A stretch of DNA of 64,000 nucleotides from NCBI GenBank assembly GCA_002105175.1, contig MCGE01000019.1, positions 310,001-374,000 of the forward strand, given 5' to 3'. Position 1 is the first letter of the stretch. Each line of letters opens with the position of its first letter. The notes beneath the pieces are model-generated. The model was not told where the DNA came from, ran no database searches, and was given only the letters and a program-made list of their open reading frames with translations. This DNA comes from Absidia repens. Taxonomy: Eukaryota > Mucoromycota > Mucoromycetes > Mucorales > Cunninghamellaceae. Positions 1 through 13,400 of the stretch are shown one piece after another. Position numbers and translations under genes: made by a program.

Positions 1-1784
1 GTTAAATCCACTTTTCCAAAACTTTATACTGTAATCTACGGTTTATTATGTTTCAAAATAATAATTTGAAGAGTTTAATCACATTTTTCTTGTTCAAGGG
101 TAATACAAAGATTATCGTTTCCAGTAAACGATAAAAAAAAAGCGGGTATTAAAAAATGGGAAAATGTGGGGTTACCAAAGAGACCATAAAAAGGTAGGTG
201 CAGGCTATGGTAATAAGGACCATGAACCTTGTTTTTTTCCAAAAAAAAAAAAAAAAAAAAAAAGAACATGCGAATAACATGCCTTTTTATGATCTCCATT
301 GTCCTCATGGTTTATATTGCTGTTATAAGCGAAATTGGTTCACTCTAACAATTCTCTGACAGATTATCATAAGGGGAAGTGATAAAATATAGGATGATCT
401 TTCCTTCAATTGGGAGCATAGATTTCCAGGGACCATCATCACTGACAAGAGAAATGGTCCTCCCTGAAGGTGATGTATCATACAGTTTCAATTTCTTTTT
501 CTTTTTCTAGATCGCGCTGTAGTACCAAAGCTATTTTAACAATAATAATTATTGTTATCGTACATCGAACCACGTTTCAATGATTATATAGACGTCATTG
601 TTCTCTTTCCCATGGTTCGTGCTCTGATAGGTGTTTCTTCATTTGTAGAAATTTCCAAGTTCGCTGATTATGATAATACATTCGAGGAGGTCACACAACA
701 TTCGGTTTAGGTACTCAAACTGTCAGTGCGTATGCATCGGTAACATTTACTCTTCATTATCATCACCAGATACTATCGTCACAGTATCATACTATAAAAT
801 AAAGTGAAGTGCAAACCTCCTTTTGATTTTATTTTATTTTACTTCTCCCCCTTATCTTTATATTTAGTTGAGTAGAAAACAATGCAATAAGGTTCGATAC
901 AAAATGAGATCAATATGAATGGTTAAGACAAAAAAAAAAAATAGGAAAAGTCGGAACTACAAATCAGCATGGCATGCATATTCAACAATAGGGGAAAACG
1001 GGTGAAAAGATGATGTGCTTTGGGGTTGTCCGTTCTAACTTTAAAGGAGATTCAACATAAAAAAAAATCCCAACGAGGTTTATCCAATTTTGCAGTGTCA
1101 TAGTTCGCTCATCTTTATTCTCAGCTGCATGACGGCTTACATATGATATTCTATTTTACCGTGGCTGGCTTCTTTTTTCTTCTTTAAAGAAGAAAACGCA
1201 ATCTATGTTATATTTGAGTTGGGGCAGGTAAATACAATGATAATTTTTTCATGGGTCTAACTAATGAAACGATAACTACATTTGAGTTGTCTCCTAAGGA
1301 AAAGGGAGAAAGTTGGACAGGTTATGAAAAGAAAACAGTCAATCCGTGCATTCATGCTTTCTCGCTCTTTTTCGCTCTCTCTTTCTCTCTCTCTCAATAC
1401 CCTTTCTTGCACTGCACTTCAATTATTTCCTAGTAAGATAAGAGAGGAGGTGAAGTAAACAAAAGAAGGAGAAAAACGGGTAAGATGCCTGTCAGAAAAA
1501 AAAGCAACACCCCACTTCCACCATGGCCTTGCTTTGCAGGTGCTTTTGATAGCGGATGTCGAATATCTTGCAGCATTTTGTGCCACACAGCTCTTATTGC
1601 TTTTGCTTTTAACAAACCCGTGATCTCCCTTCTCCCCCCTTTTTCCGAGAACCTTTTTTGGGGGAGCAAAAAGAAAAAACGTAAAAGACAAAAAAAAAGA
1701 GTCTGTGAACTTTTCTTTCTTTCTTCCTTCCGTTTTACTTTTTTCTCAAATTCTTTTAAACTATCGTAAACTACTATTAATACA
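1..1784. other. Intergenic and 5' leader region, no gene seen
   Basis: AT-rich DNA with short homopolymer runs (A run near 241-263). I see no open frame with plausible codon use or splice structure. The last 300 bases before the zinc-finger gene are pyrimidine-rich and probably contain its promoter and 5' UTR. Open frames on both strands around 1430-1798 are low complexity. Confidence 0.6.
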
Positions 1785-2666
1785 ATGGATATTCGCAATT
1801 TATTAAACCAAGATCAGCTTCATCAACAACAAAACTACCATCACGTTAATCACCATCAACATCGCCACACCACCGCGATCAATGAAGACAAGCCTTTTGA
1901 GTGCAATTGGAATGGTTGTGGAAAAAGTTTCTCTCGACGATCAGATCTATCACGACACCGACGTATACACACGGGTGAGCGACCTTATCACTGTGAGTGG
2001 ATCGGCTGTGGTAAACAGTTCATTCAACGCTCGGCGTTGACAGTGCATTATCGAACTCATACGAAGGAACGCCCTCATGTATGTGAATATTCTTCCTGTG
2101 GAAAATCTTTTAGTGATGTAAGTGGAAACTATTAATCGATTATTTGATATACTAACTTGATATTTTTCATAATATAGTCGTCTTCGCTAGCTAGACATCG
2201 AAGGACGCATTCCGGCAAAAGACCTTATGTATGTGATTATCTGGACTGTGGCAAATCATTTACAAGGAAAACCACTTTATCAAGACACCAACGCTGTCAT
2301 GATCCTGAATGGAAATCAAATAGGTAACGAAAAGAAAAAAGTGATATATACGTCATTTGATCATAATCGTAAACTTCCAGTCTCATATTTTAATTTGTTT
2401 TGTTTTGAAATAGTAATAGCAGCAAATTATCACCACAACAATATGTTGTACCGACATCTCCTACCAGCAATAGTGAATCCGAAACCGACTCTCCTAACAG
2501 TCCCCCTATGACACCTTCGGACCAAATCCAATTCCGCACATCACCACCTCTCATTGCACCTGTTGTTCATCGGCTCTATCACCTTTCTACAACCTTTCCA
2601 AAGCTATCTCCTCGACATGACTTGGTGGATCCTTCCTGGACACCTCGATCATTTTACTATCAATAA
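1785..2666 (+). CDS. C2H2 zinc-finger protein with four tandem fingers
   Basis: Exons 1785-2117, 2178-2323 and 2414-2666 give 243 residues. Both introns are GT-AG, and the joined frame is open to a TAA. Four consecutive fingers start at about C40, C70, C100 and C130, each of the C-x4-C-x12-H-x3-H type with TGERP/TKERP/SGKRP linkers. The first intron falls inside finger 3, so the unspliced frame would truncate it. The N-terminus is rich in Gln and His; the C-terminal third is Ser/Pro/Thr-rich and low complexity. C-x4-C spacing with TGE-type linkers is typical of sequence-specific nuclear transcription factors. Target genes cannot be inferred, and I cannot name an orthologue. The start is the first ATG of the open frame and follows a pyrimidine-rich leader. 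Confidence 0.88.
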
Positions 2667-2998
2667 AACCTGATCCTCATCAACGCCCCGTCGTATCTCC
2701 CCTCCCCCCTCGCGCACGCATACACATACATATTATAATAGTAGTCTCTCATTTTCTTCTCTCTCACTTTAGTATAGTCTCGTTATTCTCTCCCTTTACC
2801 ATCATTATTTACTTATTTACCCTTAGTTCACCTCTTTGTATATAGTTCTAGTTTTAATCTCCGTTTTATGCTATCAGTCATTCATTTACCCACATCTGCA
2901 CCATTGTATATGCTTTCCTTCTTTGTTTCAGTACTGATTCTAAGAAGTGATGAAGAACTATATTTTCCGCCCCGCACCACAAACACAGCACCGACCTA

Positions 2999-3035
<37 letters not shown>

Positions 3036-4532
3036 CATGCCTTTTATTTTACTCATGATCCACTATTTTACACCCATTATTTTTTACTATTTGTATTTTA
3101 GTAATTGACACCAAAACCAAAATAAAATTATTATTTTTACAAACTTATTTTATCTCCACCTATTTGAAATTTTGATCGTTTCAGGGCAGTTTTTTTTTTT
3201 TTTTTTTTTTTTAAGAAAAAAAAAAAAACGCTTCAGCATAATAGCGCAAGGTTAAGCACCGCTCCTGGTCTGAGTATCTCCGTCTCATCGAAAAATCATG
3301 CTTTTTAAAGTCTTCCCTTATTCTTTTTTTATCGTTATACCTATCCCTTAGCTTCACTGGTGCATGCTAAGAATAAAAATAAAAATAAAATGAACCGAGA
3401 GTTGCATTTGTGATCCCGCAATAAGGGGGAACAAGTTCATGGTTGATTTGATGATGGTTGAGGAACTATACGTTTCCTTAAAAATTAGCATTGTCACTAT
3501 GGCATCTACATTAGCACAAATCTATACACTTTACTGTAAATATGGTGAAATCCATGATGTTGTTGAAATGTACGTTTTCTAGGCACTTCCTTATTTAGGT
3601 AATATTGATTCTTGAGATCAAACACAAGGATATCTCTCGACTTTTATCAAATTCATTTCTTTTCATGCTTTCATTATCATTCTTTTTTTTTTCGGTGATG
3701 CTCAATTTACATGCTTGAACTCCATAAAATGCAGGGTAAGGCAACAATTCATCATGTATTACCTTTTTCTCTTTTTCTCTCTTCTTTGAAAAAATCAAAG
3801 AATTAAGGAGATTGAAAGGATAAGTAGGATTACGATTCCCTTTTCCCCGCATGTCTTGCCGAGAAAGGGTTTTGTCAAACTTGGACATAATGCCGACTTA
3901 CTGTGTATGCTTACCATGGATTATATTCATTTCTCGTGATTTCATCATTGTATCACACGAGAATCTTTTATGTATGATTGTTTGAAAAGAAACCAATATT
4001 TCATCTCAAATACGTAAGATTATTTTTTTCGTACGTACTTTGCAATTAATGATTAATCTTTGAATTGTGTATCTGAGAAATGCATCGTACCAATATCTTT
4101 AGGAAAAAAAAGGGGAGCAGGTGTGGGGAGCGGAGTTATCAATTATATTATGGCTGTCAAATATATTAAATAGATAGTCTGAGTTGGGATAGTTTATCAT
4201 AGGTAGGATGCATCATGGAAAGGACCGAGATTCACAAGGAGAATCCACACTTCCACTCCCATTCTCTCTCCTCTCCTCTTCTATTATTTCTCCTCTATAG
4301 TATGTACTGTGCAGTATTGTATATCCCATGCACATCAGAGTCTCCTCATAACGTCTGTTCTTTTCAAAATTGTCAAATATCAATATTAGTGAACGATACT
4401 CATTCTATAATAAACTGTAACGCGATAAAGATATCGTATCATATTTTGCAGTGACCTTTGTTCTATAAGCATATTTACCACGAATTCAAGCACCGCACCT
4501 TCCAAACATTCACATGCTTTTTTAGGTGTGGG

Positions 4533-4568
<36 letters not shown>

Positions 4569-4672
4569 ATACGTTTCTTTTTCTTTTACCTTACATTACC
4601 CCCTTTCCCCCTCATCTTGCATTATCCTTTTTTTTTTTCCCTCAATACCTCCTGTTTAGTTTCTATTGAGTC
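2667..4672. other. Intergenic region, 3' UTR plus upstream of next gene
   Basis: No gene seen. It contains a T run at about 3003-3031, an adjacent T run and A run near 3190-3228 that could fold back on each other, and a long T run at about 4540-4567 shortly before the next start codon. The small open frames here are low complexity. Confidence 0.6.
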
Positions 4673-6719
4673 ATGGTCGAATTAAAATCATACAGCAGAG
4701 AAGAAGTTAAGAAACATAGTATTGAAGGCGATGCTTGGATCATTATTGACGCCGAAGTGTACAATATTTCCACTTTTGCTGATTTGCATCCTGGTGGCGC
4801 GCAAATCTTGTTGGAATTAGCCGGAAAAGATGTCACAGGTAATAAAAATACAAAACGGTAGGCGTTTACTAACTGGTTTTGTGTATGTAGACGAGTTTTA
4901 TGGTTTGCATAGACAAGAAGTATTGACCAAGTATGCTCCGCGTCTCAAGATTGGTACCATTGCAAATGAAGAACCCAACATCAAGGCTGTTGAACCAGGT
5001 GCTCTTTCCACTGTCCCTTATGGTGAACCTAGTTTTTGGATGGGCTTCCACTCTCCCTATTTCAAGTAAGTCAAAAACAAAACATATAGACCGAGGACCC
5101 GACGTACATCGTGCGACATTGAACTCAACGCTAATTCTCCTTCTTTTTGTATCTTTCTCATTTAAAATGACATATAATCCACTTTATATTATAGTGAATC
5201 CCATCACCAATTCCGTGTTGCTATACGAAAGATTTTTGATGAAATCAAGCAAGAAGCTCAGCAATCTGAAGATATGGGCAAGGTGCCTTCCAAAGAAATA
5301 TATCGCCAACTTGGTGAAGAAGGTGTTTTAGCAGCGCAGATTGGTCCCGGCCCATGGATGCAAAATATTATCAAGAAATTGCCTGGTGATGTCAAGCCTG
5401 AAGAATTCGATTACTTCCATGAATTGATTGCTCATCAAGAAAACGCCCGTCTTGCCGCACCTGGGTTCTGTGATGGTATCTCTTCGGGGTATGTCATTGG
5501 TCTTCCTCCTGTCTTCCATGGTGGCTCCGATGCTTTGAAAGCCCGCGTGGTGCCTGAAGTTCTTTTAGGTCAAAAGCGTATTTGTCTTGCCATTACCGAA
5601 CCTTACACAGGAAGTGATGTTGCGTCTATCCGTACTACTGCCAAACGTACCCCCGATGGAAAACACTTTATTGTCAACGGTGTCAAGAAATGGATCACCA
5701 ATGGTGTGTTCTCAGATTACTTTAGTGTGGCTGTCAAGACCGAAAAGGGTATCACCATGCTCTTTATTGAACGTGATGAAAATGTGGAAACCAAACCCAT
5801 CAAGACCTCTTATTCCGCTGCTGCTGGTACTGCCTACATCACTTTTGATAATGTGAAGGTCCCCGTTGAAAATATTTTGGGTGAAGAAGGCAAAGGTTTC
5901 TTTGTTATTATGGCAAAGTAAGTTTTTTTTTAAAAAAAAGATAATGGATTGAAATGAAATAGGCTAACTCTCCCCCATTTATTTATTGAATTATAGCTTT
6001 TGTAAAGAACGCTGGTATATCTGTGCAGCCATTAATGCCGGCTCTCGTGGAATTATTGAAGATTGCTTCAAATGGGCTAATCAGCGCAAGGTGTTTGGCA
6101 AACGTTTGATTGAACAACCTGTTATTCGTAACAAATTGGCATCGATGGTAAGTTAAGTCTAAGAAAGAAAAACAAAACCGTGGTTCTAATCTTTATTTTA
6201 ACTTTGTTAGATCGCTGACTTGGAAGCTGTTGAGAACTGGCATGAAAATTTGACTTATCAAATGTCCAAGATGTCCTACTTTGAAATGGCTACTCAACTT
6301 CTTGGCCCCGTAGCTTTGTTGAAATTCAAATGTACCCGGGCCGCCCATAACATCGCCGATCATGCCTCTCAAATTTTCGGTAAGATCTATGAGGAAAATG
6401 GCAATTGGGGATATGGTAGCTCACTGTTTTATCTTTTTAATATTATATAGGTGGCCGGGCTATTACTAGAACCGGAATGGGCAAGAATGTGGAAGCCTTC
6501 CATCGCACTTACAAATTCGCGGTAAGATATCAGGAAATAAGTGACGTTTTGCATCACTGTATGTAAGTATATAATACTCACAATCTTTTTTTTTTTTTTT
6601 TCTCAATGGTGCTGGTACTCTGCTGACGTCAGGCTATCTTGGGTGGAAGTGAAGAAATTATGGCTGATTTGGGAATCAATCAAGCTATGCGTATCTTCCC
6701 TCAAGACTCCAAATTATAA
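4673..6719 (+). CDS. Acyl-CoA dehydrogenase with N-terminal cytochrome b5 domain
   Basis: Seven exons: 4673-4838, 4891-5065, 5195-5917, 5997-6147, 6211-6379, 6451-6521, 6633-6719. All introns are GT-AG and the 513-residue product closes in frame. Residues 1-75 form a cytochrome b5 heme domain: HPGG gives axial H39, and H62 in the YGLHR segment is the probable second ligand. Residues from about 120 form a full acyl-CoA dehydrogenase: the AITEPYTGSDVAS flavin/substrate segment, a KKWITNG strand, and the C-terminal GGRAITRTGMGK and GGSEEIMADLG segments. The family oxidises acyl-CoA thioesters with FAD. The heme domain suggests electron exchange within the chain (inference). No clear mitochondrial presequence precedes the heme domain, so a peroxisomal or cytosolic site is possible. 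The C-terminus (DSKL) resembles a weak PTS1. AATAAA lies at 6824-6829. Confidence 0.93.
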
Positions 6720-7189
6720 AGGAAACTTTGTAATCAGCGGAACTTTAGCTTAGTATATCTTAGTTGAACCCTTATATATTTTACCTCTCTACTTGAGATA
6801 TTGATATTTATTATGTCTTATTCAATAAAATAAATATTGTCAATTAGAACAGTTTCTTATGTCTATTATGTGAATAAGATTTTTTTTAATAAACATTTTC
6901 AAAAGTGAATCAAGTGTTTGTTTAGGCTTTAGCAATTTCACGACGAAAGTTTGCAGTTACTGGGCTTGATTAAGAGGCAATTATTCAATCAGTGCTATTA
7001 TGTGAAACGGAGGCAAGTGTCATTCACTGTCTCATTCTTAAGGATAATATGGTCATTTAGATGTGTGTCACCATAATTTATCTAACAAGGCAGAGGCCTA
7101 CTGGAATATTCTTTTTTTTTTTTTTTTTTCATCGAAATAAAATAGTTTCAAGGAAATGGTCAGAACGGTGGTTAGGCTGGAGGTCATAG
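6720..7189. other. 3' UTR and spacer
   Basis: Contains the AATAAA at 6824-6829 of the gene to the left and a T run near 7111-7129. No coding signal. Confidence 0.55.
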
Positions 7190-8020
7190 AAAATGTTTCA
7201 ACCCCCGCCCACGTGAAGTATTTTATTTTCTCACTCTTGCCTTCAGCTCTCTTTCATTTTGATTATTTTTTTTCCCTTTATTTTTCTTCACCATTCAGCT
7301 TCTATGGGGTTATGTTGAACTTAGAATAGTGTCAGGACTAGTTTAGAAGGGTTTTCAAATCAGGGATTACAAGATGCATGGGGAGCCCTTTCATTTTGGA
7401 TCCAGGATTTGGGACCACTGTTAGTTTGTCTTTTGGAGCCTCCGATAGCTTAGTTTAGTGTAATTTGTCCATAGGTGAAACATATAAATGAATAAAATAT
7501 GTCTGTTTTTACTTTGTTCTATAAAGAATATCCCATTAGTCTCTCTCATGTCTTGTGCAAAATATTATCCTTTTGCAATCGTCAGTATCGGGTAGTATTG
7601 ACTAATGTATATGATTCAATAAATGATATCCCTTTAGCCTTTTCTCATGCCCTGTAGAATAAAATACATTATAGTACCTCATACAGTTGTCTGTTTAGAT
7701 TAGATTTGACCTTCCTTCAGAACTATTAAGAGCCTCGCTCATGCTACCTTCATTAGATCCCTTATCACAATGAACATCGCACTCTTAGTTTGGTATCTAC
7801 CATATTCCTTCAAATAAATTATACCTTTTTTTTATTATTCATCCTCTGACTCTTTATATACTTATATAATATACAAAGCAATTATTGTCGCTATTTTGTG
7901 AGCGTCTTATTAATACTTGCTTTCTAGTTCACCGTATGTTACTACTTTTTCATCGACCTATTTGTGGTTCTTCGTCGCATAATATAAAACTTGACTCCAT
8001 TTCCGCTCTACCATCTACAT
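7190..8020 (+). repeat. Dispersed non-coding repeat, copy A
   Basis: First of seven copies of one family in the window. The conserved core is at about 7319-7480 and contains AGTGTCAGGACTAGTTTAG, CAGGGATTACA, GCATGGGG and GATAGCTTAGTTTAG. The head at 7203-7215 reads CCCGCCCACGTG, shared with other copies. Downstream the copy has several AATAAA-like modules separated by CATTAGTCTCTCTCATG-type segments. No open frame is conserved among copies. Boundaries are approximate (within about 50 bp) because they were found by eye. Confidence 0.75.
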
Positions 8021-8656
8021 TAGTCAACCTAAATCGTACCGCCAGCGTAGCCTGCCTTGTAAACTATTATAGCTTCAGCTTGACCGGACATACTCTATAA
8101 TTCATTATTTTCATGGCATATGGTATAATGAAATACCATTACCGCCTCCAATTGAAACCAATTAGGTCTTTGGGAACGAACTGCGAAGGCGTCGTCACCT
8201 ATTCTACGTTTTCTTTTTTTTTTTCTTTTCTTGAAGTGTGAGAATAAATCACGCAGTTTCTTTTAACATGAAGAGTGTAAAGTATCAGGAGCTTTGCTTC
8301 TTGAGAAGTCTAAAAAATAAATATAGTACTTGGAATTACAATACTGGAATGCCTCTCTTTAACGCTACTGATCACCATTTATCACAAACATAGTATGTCA
8401 CCCAAACGTCTCTCTCTTTCCATCCTAGCCACATACACCCATCGACCTTCATGTCTAGCCAAGACACAAAATCACTTCAATCTAAATATCCAATCAACTA
8501 CTACTAGTAATAGATTCTGACTTCAAATCGATACAAATATAACAAAAGAGTGCGATTTTTATTTTATTTCAAACAAACAAACTAACTACGTTTAAAGGGG
8601 AGATAAATAAACTAAGTGTGGATGTTGAGGGGAGGGGGAGGAAGCGAGCAAAAAAT
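8021..8656. other. Spacer and eEF1B-gamma 3' UTR
   Basis: AT-rich sequence between the repeat and the stop codon of the minus-strand gene to the right. No gene or further repeat recognised. Confidence 0.5.
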
Positions 8657-9667
8657 CTACTTGAAGATCTTGCCATCAGCGAAACCTTCGTTTTCCCAGG
8701 CCATGTACTTGTAGATTTCATCCTTCTTTTCTTCATATTGGGAGGGTTCGATCTTGGTGAAGTTGTATGATCCAAAATCAGCCGCATCGTAGACTTCGAA
8801 GGGCACTTCTTGACCACGGATGAGGAAGTAACCAGAAATAGTGTTGTCGTTGTTTTTACCGCAGACCACCAAAGAACCAAAGGCATACTTGCGAGCCATT
8901 TCCAAACGAGCAAAGAATCCGCCGATCAAGTTGTTAGACATGAAGACAAGAGTCAATTCATCATTGTACTTGTAATCCACCTTCCACAAAGAGTAACCTT
9001 CAGGATCATGATGTTCCCAGAACCATTTCATAGCGACATCAGGATCATTGTTTGAGTACATACGCTTCCATTCATCCATGATAAAGGGAGAAGGAGGCAA
9101 GAGATCCAACTTGGACTTGGGCTTGGGAGGGGGCTTGGGAGCTTCTTCAGCATCGTCAGCGGGGGCAGCAGCCTTCTTTTCCTTCTTGGGGGTGGTAGCA
9201 GGACCGGCAGCCTTCTTTTCCTTCTTGGGAGGAACATACTTCAAAGGAGTTTCACACAATTGGACTTGACCGAGATGTTCCTTGAAGTGCTTCTTGCCAA
9301 TGACAGTATTGAAGTAGCGAGTGACATTCTTGTATTGGGAGCGCATTTCCTTGTCAAACAAAAGCTTGTAAGCAAAAACCATGGAGGTCACTACACAGAT
9401 ATCAGCATAAGTGATGTCTTCGCCAACGAGGTAGGTTTTATCGACCAGCACCTTGTTTAAAGCATCCATAGCACGTTTGACCTTATCAATGGCGGAGTCA
9501 ACATTGGGCTTCATATAAGGAGAGTAACCCATCAAAGGAGACATCCAGGCAGATAGGTTGGCACTGATTTCATTGTCGGCAAACAACATCCACTGAATGA
9601 CAAGAGCCTTTTCGACAGGAGAGGTGCCCAACAAGGGAGAATTTTCCTTTTGAGCAAGGGCTACAGT

Positions 9668-9698
<31 letters not shown>

Positions 9699-10193
9699 TA
9701 AGTATTGGACAGTAGAACGTATGTTTCAGATTCCGAATGATATGCAACTTACCATAGTAGCCAATAGCGTTGGATTCAAAAAGATCAACTTCGCCACCTT
9801 CAAGCACGGGAACCTTTCCCATGGGGAACTTCTGGTAAAAAGCGGCGTCACGGTCTTTCATAAGATCGAATGATTTTTCATCAAAGGTCAAACCATTGTA
9901 AGCAGCCTAATAAGAAGAAAAATGGAGTTGAATAAAAGCTATATTTGATAATAGTATCTATTTCACTTACAGCAATCTTAGATTTGGCCGTGCGAGGGTT
10001 ATTGGGATAGCTATTGCGAAAATGATTGTGAGATAAATTTTCACACAGTGCAGAGTGAATATCATCATTTCACTATGATTACCTTAAGATAGTCTAAAAT
10101 TGAAAATGGACAAAAAAAAACATGAAAAAATAATGACGAGATATATATTTCAATATTGATGATGATTCATTTTAAACTTACTCCAAGAGTCAT
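8657..10193 (-). CDS. EEF1G: Translation elongation factor eEF1B gamma subunit
   Basis: Transcribed right to left. Exons 10193-10182 (12 nt), 10093-10083 (11 nt), 10010-9971, 9906-9753 and 9660-8657 give 406 residues. Residues 1-75 are a GST-like N domain and about 85-210 a GST C domain. Next comes a Lys/Ala/Pro-rich linker with a doubled PKKEKKAA unit, then the EF1G C-terminal domain (FIMDEWKR, WKVDYKYNDELT, GYFLIRGQE). Length and domain order match the family (about 400-430 residues). The protein scaffolds the eEF1B guanine-exchange complex that recycles eEF1A. The start was chosen because only splicing of the two tiny 5' exons restores the MTLGTILSYPNN N-terminus expected for the GST fold. 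The first intron of about 90 nt directly follows codon 4. Codon use is strongly biased (GCC, AAG, CCC), as in highly expressed genes. Confidence 0.95.
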
Positions 10194-10474
10194 AATGGAT
10201 GGATGGATGGATGATACGATAGAGTATTATTAACAGAAAGAAAAGAAAAAGAGAAACAAACAAAAGAAACCTAAAAAATGAATTCTATTGGCGGCATTTA
10301 AAATCTTTTGTTCATGCCTGTCGTGCGATTGTGTTTTTTGAATCACTAATAATCTCTTTTTATTTCTCACTGTAAATGTTTCTTCTTAGACGTTTTTACC
10401 TTTTTTGATATATCACCCTATTATATATTTATTTTACGTTGATATCTATTTGACCATTCTCGTATTCTGTTATC
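10194..10474. promoter_or_regulatory. Divergent intergenic region between eEF1B-gamma and S9B peptidase
   Basis: 281 bp separate two start codons on opposite strands, so both core promoters must lie here. A short GATG repeat lies next to the eEF1B-gamma start. No specific binding site is claimed. Confidence 0.5.
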
Positions 10475-13400
10475 ATGGATTCTTCTTCATCATTTACTTG
10501 GGATGATGTCCGAAACCAAGTTAGAAGATTACGCACTCAAACTCAAGCTTCCTTCAGTAATCACAACATTTGGACTTGCAAGAACTTTTACTTCCACCCT
10601 AACCAGCGCAAAATTTACTTTTTATCAAATTGTATACCTCCAAACCAAACTTCATCAAGGCAATTTATTTTATATCAAGCTGACTTCACCATGCTTTACG
10701 CAAAAAAACGAGGTACGCGCTTTATTATGAACGATATGACGACAATACTTATTTTCTGTTTTATTGGTAGATATATCTCCCATATTATCTTTGAAATGGT
10801 CACGAGTATTTAATGAATATCAAACTCAACATGAAGGCCCTATCTATTATGGCAGTCAGCAAGGAAATAATACTTGCCACGAACGTACTCGCCCTTTGCA
10901 AACCTTGTCCTCGTTTCAAATGATCAATGATACTTTACTGATGACATCGATGGGAAATATATATACTGGTGCTCTTGGACAGGTGATGAATTGAAAGAAA
11001 AAAATAAAAATAACGAATTATACTAATGAATCCTTCTTTCTCTTTATGACATGCATATACGTGACACGCATATGACAACAATAGATTCCAAAATTTGTAT
11101 CATCTCAACATTTGAAAAATTCAGCCAAAATGAACTCTGCCACACCAATGACTAACACTTCGCCCCAATCAACTTTGGAATTTAAACTCCCCTCCACCTC
11201 TTTTGATACTTCGAATCGATCTGATCCAAAACTTGGCGGTACGAGAAACGATTTATTTGCATTTATCCGAAATCGTGACATTTGGGTTTCAGACTTTACG
11301 GGCGTGGAAGTGCAACTGACATTCTGCTCAGATCAACCAAATAATTGTCTTAGCTGTGGTGTAGCTGAATATGTGATGCAGGTAAAAGTAAGAGCAATGG
11401 GCTGGAAACAAATATACTGATTGACACTATCATTCGATTTCGATGGTAACTTTAGGAAGAATTTCATAGACGAACAGGTTATTATTGGCGTCCATCAGCC
11501 TCATCAACATCGTCCAATTCAAACCAAATACTATACTTGGAAACAAATGAAGAAAACGTGGAATTGATTCATTTCAGTAAACAAAACGACAAATTTCGCA
11601 TCACCACCACCACTGTAGATTATATTACTCCTCCAGCAGCAGCAAAATACCCTCGTGCAGGTTGTCCAAATGCCACTAGCCAACTGCATCTTTTGGAATT
11701 TTCCAATGGAACATCACCATTTAGACTTACCAATCTCCACCACAAACGACTGCGGGACAGAAACACAATAAACTCCTTATATCCATGGGTTGAATACATT
11801 GTACGATTCGGCTGGCTTCCGGATGGTGAAAGGTAAAAATAATAACAACCAACAACAACAAATATTTCGAGTGATAATGTTTTTACTCATAACCCCCCTT
11901 TTTTTTTTTGGCTTTTCAAGTGTTTGGGCGCAGATACTATCACGGGACCAAACAAAAACAGCGGTGATACGAATTCCATGCACATTATTCAAAACTGATG
12001 ATGAATACACCTTCCAGGCAGAAACAGATCCAGCAAAGGTGGATGAACTCTGGTCAGAAACGCAAGAAACCTGGGTTAATGTATCGGACGCATATTATTT
12101 TTTACATAAGGACGAAGCGAATACTGTGGATGGACAACCTTCTTCATGTACAACTTTTATTTGGAGCTCAGAACTCACTGGCTACCGACACCTTTACCAT
12201 GTAACCAAACAAAACGGCAACGACGAGTCTGCAACAATTCGACAACTAACTCATGGCGAATGGTGTGTCGTGGACAAGCCATTGTATGTTGATCAACGAA
12301 GGAAATTGGTTTATTTTATGGCGAAAATGGATACACCGTTGGAAACTCACTTGTATGTAACAACCTACGATCATCAGTCGCAATCCCGGCATATTCGTCG
12401 ACTGACGTCCTTGGGATACAGCCACAGCATTGAAATGAACAACACGATGGACGTATTTGTAGACTTGGCCTCATGCTTGCACCAGCCAAACGGAATAGTA
12501 GTACGACGATTACAATACAATGATGACGACCCTTTACCCACTACCAATGATCAATACAGTCATGGACACGTGAATAGTGACAAAGATTCTGACAAGGACA
12601 ATATCGCGATTCTGATGTCGGCAATGAAGGATATTGATGACATTAAAGACTTTGACATGGATATGCATTTTTACGATATGGTTATCGCTCGCCCTACCCT
12701 ATCATCACCTGATGATATTTGCTGCTCGCCATCCACTATATCACTATCAAGAAACTCTTCATTAGCAAACTCCACCATGACTCTCGACCAGCACCTGAAT
12801 GGGAATTTTGAATTCGCCACTCCGACCTGTCAGAACACCATCGATAAATACGACCAACGTACCAGAGCTATTCCTGAAGGCGAAATCTTTGATTTTATGA
12901 CTTCTGATGGTAAGTGAGAAGAAGGAAATAGCGGACCGAAAATGAACAAGCAGGAAAATGATACGTATCTATCTATAGGGGTGAAACTTTTTGGATGCTT
13001 ATACAAACCACGACTTTATCGACCTGGTAAAAGTTACCCGACAATACTCCAGATTTATGGTGGACCCAAAACACAGATGGTCACGAACGAATTCAAGTTT
13101 CCACGTCTTCTTCGATATCTTATGGCTGTTTATTTTGGTTTTGCAGTGGTGGTGATTGACGGACGTGGATCATGCGATAGAGGACTGGCGTTTGAATCGT
13201 ATGTGAAGGGTAGATTAGGGATGGTGGAGATACAAGATCAATTGGAAGGTTTGCATTATTTGGCGACGTCACGATTTGGAGCCATACCAAGAACGGTGAC
13301 AAAGAACGAAAGACAAGATCAGCTCGTAAGCGTGGTGGATCTCGATAGAGTGGCGGTGACAGGTTGGTCCTATGGTGGCTACCTTAGTCTTATGGGTTTG

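Noticed and set aside
1430..1798. Overlapping open frames on both strands ahead of the zinc-finger gene (94 and 122 codons)
   Set aside because: Phe/Lys/Leu-rich, from pyrimidine-rich DNA; no splice logic or domain, and they overlap on opposite strands. A uORF role of the plus-strand frame cannot be excluded but is unsupported.
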